Part shown: piece by piece, positions 15,339-16,864 of the stretch
Position numbering within the stretch: position 1 is the stretch's first letter
Layout of the letters: each line of letters starts with the position of its first letter
Source: Ramicandelaber brevisporus
Taxonomy: Eukaryota > Kickxellomycota > Ramicandelaberales > Ramicandelaberaceae
Direction: 5' to 3'
NCBI GenBank assembly: GCA_025201865.1
Contig: MU603115.1
Location: 2,917-19,780, forward strand
Length of the DNA stretch: 16,864 bases
The notes under the pieces: model-generated
The model's input: only the letters and a program-made list of their open reading frames with translations
The model's database searches: none
What the model was told of the DNA's origin: nothing
Program-made: the position numbers and the translations under genes

Positions 15339-16686
15339 TTATCGCTTAGTCTTTAGAGGTGCGGTGAATAATGCCAGGAACTCTTGGGTGCGTTCGGCTG
15401 TGTTTGAATATGCTCTGCGTGCTTCTGGTTGAGTTGGATGTGGAGGGGGAAGCTGAGGCACTCGCGGTTTATGATGCGGTGGCTGTGTCTGTGCTTGTTG
15501 TTGTTGCTGCTGTTGCTGTTGCTGTTGTTGGTGAGGAGGAGGAACAGGAGCAGCAGCAGGATGTGGAGGCTGATATTGTCGTTGCTGAGGATGCTGTTGA
15601 GGATGAGCTTGCTGGTGTTGCTGCTGTTGCTGTTGGTGTTGCTGCTGTCGCTGTTGTTGTTGCTGAGCACTTGTTGATATTGAAGACATTCGTCGATGAT
15701 TGTTCTGATCAATTCTCTGGTCAAATGCCTGTGCTCTCAGTTTGACCAATTTCTCACGCAGCTGATTGTTCGCCTCTGTCATATCTGCGATGAAATCCGC
15801 AGTATGAGTTAATACTGTCGACTTACTTGGCACCAAGCTCGAATTCGGTGGCAAGTTGATTGCGGAAGACAAATCCTCAATTGGATACTTTGTGATTTTG
15901 CGTAAGGATGGAACCAGCAACACGAGTTCGTTAAATCCGTTACGAATCACATTTCGACGCCGCTGTTCAGCTTGAATGTGGTTGAGTCGCTTTTCTTCCT
16001 CTGACATTTGCGATGGCTTTGAAGCAGAGCTATCAACTGAAGCTGGCGTCGCTGGAACAGTGGCTGACATTGAGGGTGTGGAGCTGACAAGAGGCGTCGC
16101 GGATTGGCGAGGTGATCTCCGTTTGGCTGTTGGAGTTGGAGCTGGTTCGGTTTTTATCAACGGTTGTTCATCATGTAGTTTCCGCTTTCTCGTCGATGTA
16201 GCTACCAATGACGACTGCAATAGTGGTGGTTGATGATGTTGCTGCTGTGGTAGTGGTTGTAACTCTTCGCTTGGCAGACACTGAGGCTGTTCGTCCAGAG
16301 CTGGCTGTTCTGGCATAACTGCTTGAGTCTCTTCATCCATCTGCATCAAAAAGTCATCAAAATACCGCTGATCATCCGTTGACAATATGGCTGATTCCGC
16401 CGACAAATACTGATCAGGTAGCGAGCATGGACTCAGCATTGCCGACGTATCCATGTGTCCAGATGCGCTCGTTCTGCTAGATATACTCAGTCGTCGTAAA
16501 TCATACGGCTTTGACTGATGCGTTGGCGTTGGCATCATTGATGACAATGTTGATGGAGATGAGAGGAATGGTTTCTGGCGAGTGGAGGGGGATAAATGGG
16601 CTGATTCAATACTAGGTGAATATCGCAATGACAAAAGACTGGCGGCTGTGGCAGTAGTGTCAGATGCACCTTCATCAGTGTGAATA

Positions 16687-16724
<38 letters not shown>

Positions 16725-16864
16725 AGCAGCCGCTGAAGCAGAGTCGCCACTGCCGCGGTTCATTGAAAGGGAATCAAAAGGCGGAGGCTGGCGAGGCGAG
16801 TAATTTGCCGGAGGTGTTATTGGAACTGCAGACATGACCACGCCACCATCAGCTCCAGGGCCAG
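15339..16864 (-). CDS. bHLH transcription factor with polyAla and polyGln tracts (5' end may lie outside window)
   Basis: The frame is open to the right edge, so the protein may be truncated. The first ATG is at 16833-16835, giving 498 residues (residue 1 = that Met); the GTG at 16841 is not needed. Residues about 277-350 are a bHLH: basic region RLNHIQAEQRRR with the H-E-R triplet (286, 290, 294) that specifies CACGTG E-boxes in class B factors, helix 1 NVIRNGFNELVLLVPSL, a long loop, and helix 2 SKSTVLTHTADFIADM, continuing into a short zipper (NNQLREKLVKLR). This resembles Mlx/Mondo-type and fungal Ino4-like proteins. N-terminal features are an Ala run (9 residues near 41-49) and an acidic FDDFLMQMDEE patch (158-169) that could activate transcription. 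C-terminal are Q/H-rich tracts (390-450) and proline-rich sequence. RKRK (216-219) may import it into the nucleus. Exact subfamily is unsettled. Confidence 0.85.
16691..16720 (-). repeat. Uninterrupted (CAG)10 on plus / (CTG)10 on minus, coding for alanine
   Basis: Thirty bases of perfect CAG repeat on the plus strand. In the minus-strand bHLH frame the tract reads GCT and gives the alanine run rather than glutamine. It is the longest pure triplet repeat in the window. Confidence 0.95.

Noticed and set aside
15353-15745. Frames of 123-124 codons on both strands in the bHLH C-terminal tract
   Set aside because: They are frame-shifted readings of CAG/CAA repeats of the bHLH gene, and the homopolymers give them their length.
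1-16864. Mobile element, CRISPR array or horizontally acquired cluster
   Set aside because: There is no transposase or reverse transcriptase motif, terminal repeat, spaced direct-repeat array or bacterial gene. The ApaG domain is bacterial in origin but normal in eukaryotic F-box proteins.

Overview
The window looks like nuclear DNA from a compact, intron-poor fungal genome. Nine protein-coding genes are visible. Seven belong to eukaryotic families, all in uninterrupted frames: mitochondrial ribosomal protein uS5m, an FBXO3-type F-box protein, augmin subunit HAUS6, the large subunit of replication protein A, exocyst Sec5, an Rrg9/neugrin-like mitochondrial protein and a bHLH transcription factor. 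Intron poverty, glutamine-, histidine- and serine-rich tracts, and an Rrg9-type protein beside augmin suggest an early-diverging lineage such as Kickxellomycotina. The lineage is inference; no marker here proves it.

Layout. From 1 to 2251 on the plus strand lie the 3' part of mrps5 and the F-box/SUKH/ApaG gene. HAUS6 (minus, 2328-3761) converges on the F-box gene with 76 bp between stops. It shares a 414-bp divergent promoter with RPA1 (plus, 4176-6128). RPA1 converges on a minus-strand gene (6442-8019) for a Q-rich protein with CCCH-like Cys/His clusters. The only large gene-free stretch (8020-10178) follows. A small predicted secreted protein (plus, 10179-10652) then converges on Sec5 (minus, 10750-14469). 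Rrg9-like (14600-15205) and the bHLH factor (15339 to the right edge) follow on the same strand, 130 and 133 bp apart.

The most informative non-coding signal is upstream of the CCCH-like gene. From 8020 to 9124 the minus strand has no ATG at all, while the plus strand of the same 1.1 kb has about thirty. The first minus-strand ATG reappears at 9127, and a TATAAA (minus, 9158-9163) sits about 30 bp further upstream. This is what a 1.1-kb unspliced 5' leader, cleared of upstream start codons, would look like. It carries a 44-nt pyrimidine run near the start codon and a cluster of short inverted repeats.

The genes serve separate housekeeping roles (mitochondrial translation and respiration, ubiquitin ligation, mitotic spindle, DNA replication, exocytosis). 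The tight head-to-head, tail-to-tail and head-to-tail spacing implies shared promoters and overlapping 3' ends. Nothing indicates an operon-like pathway, a mobile element, a CRISPR array or horizontal transfer.
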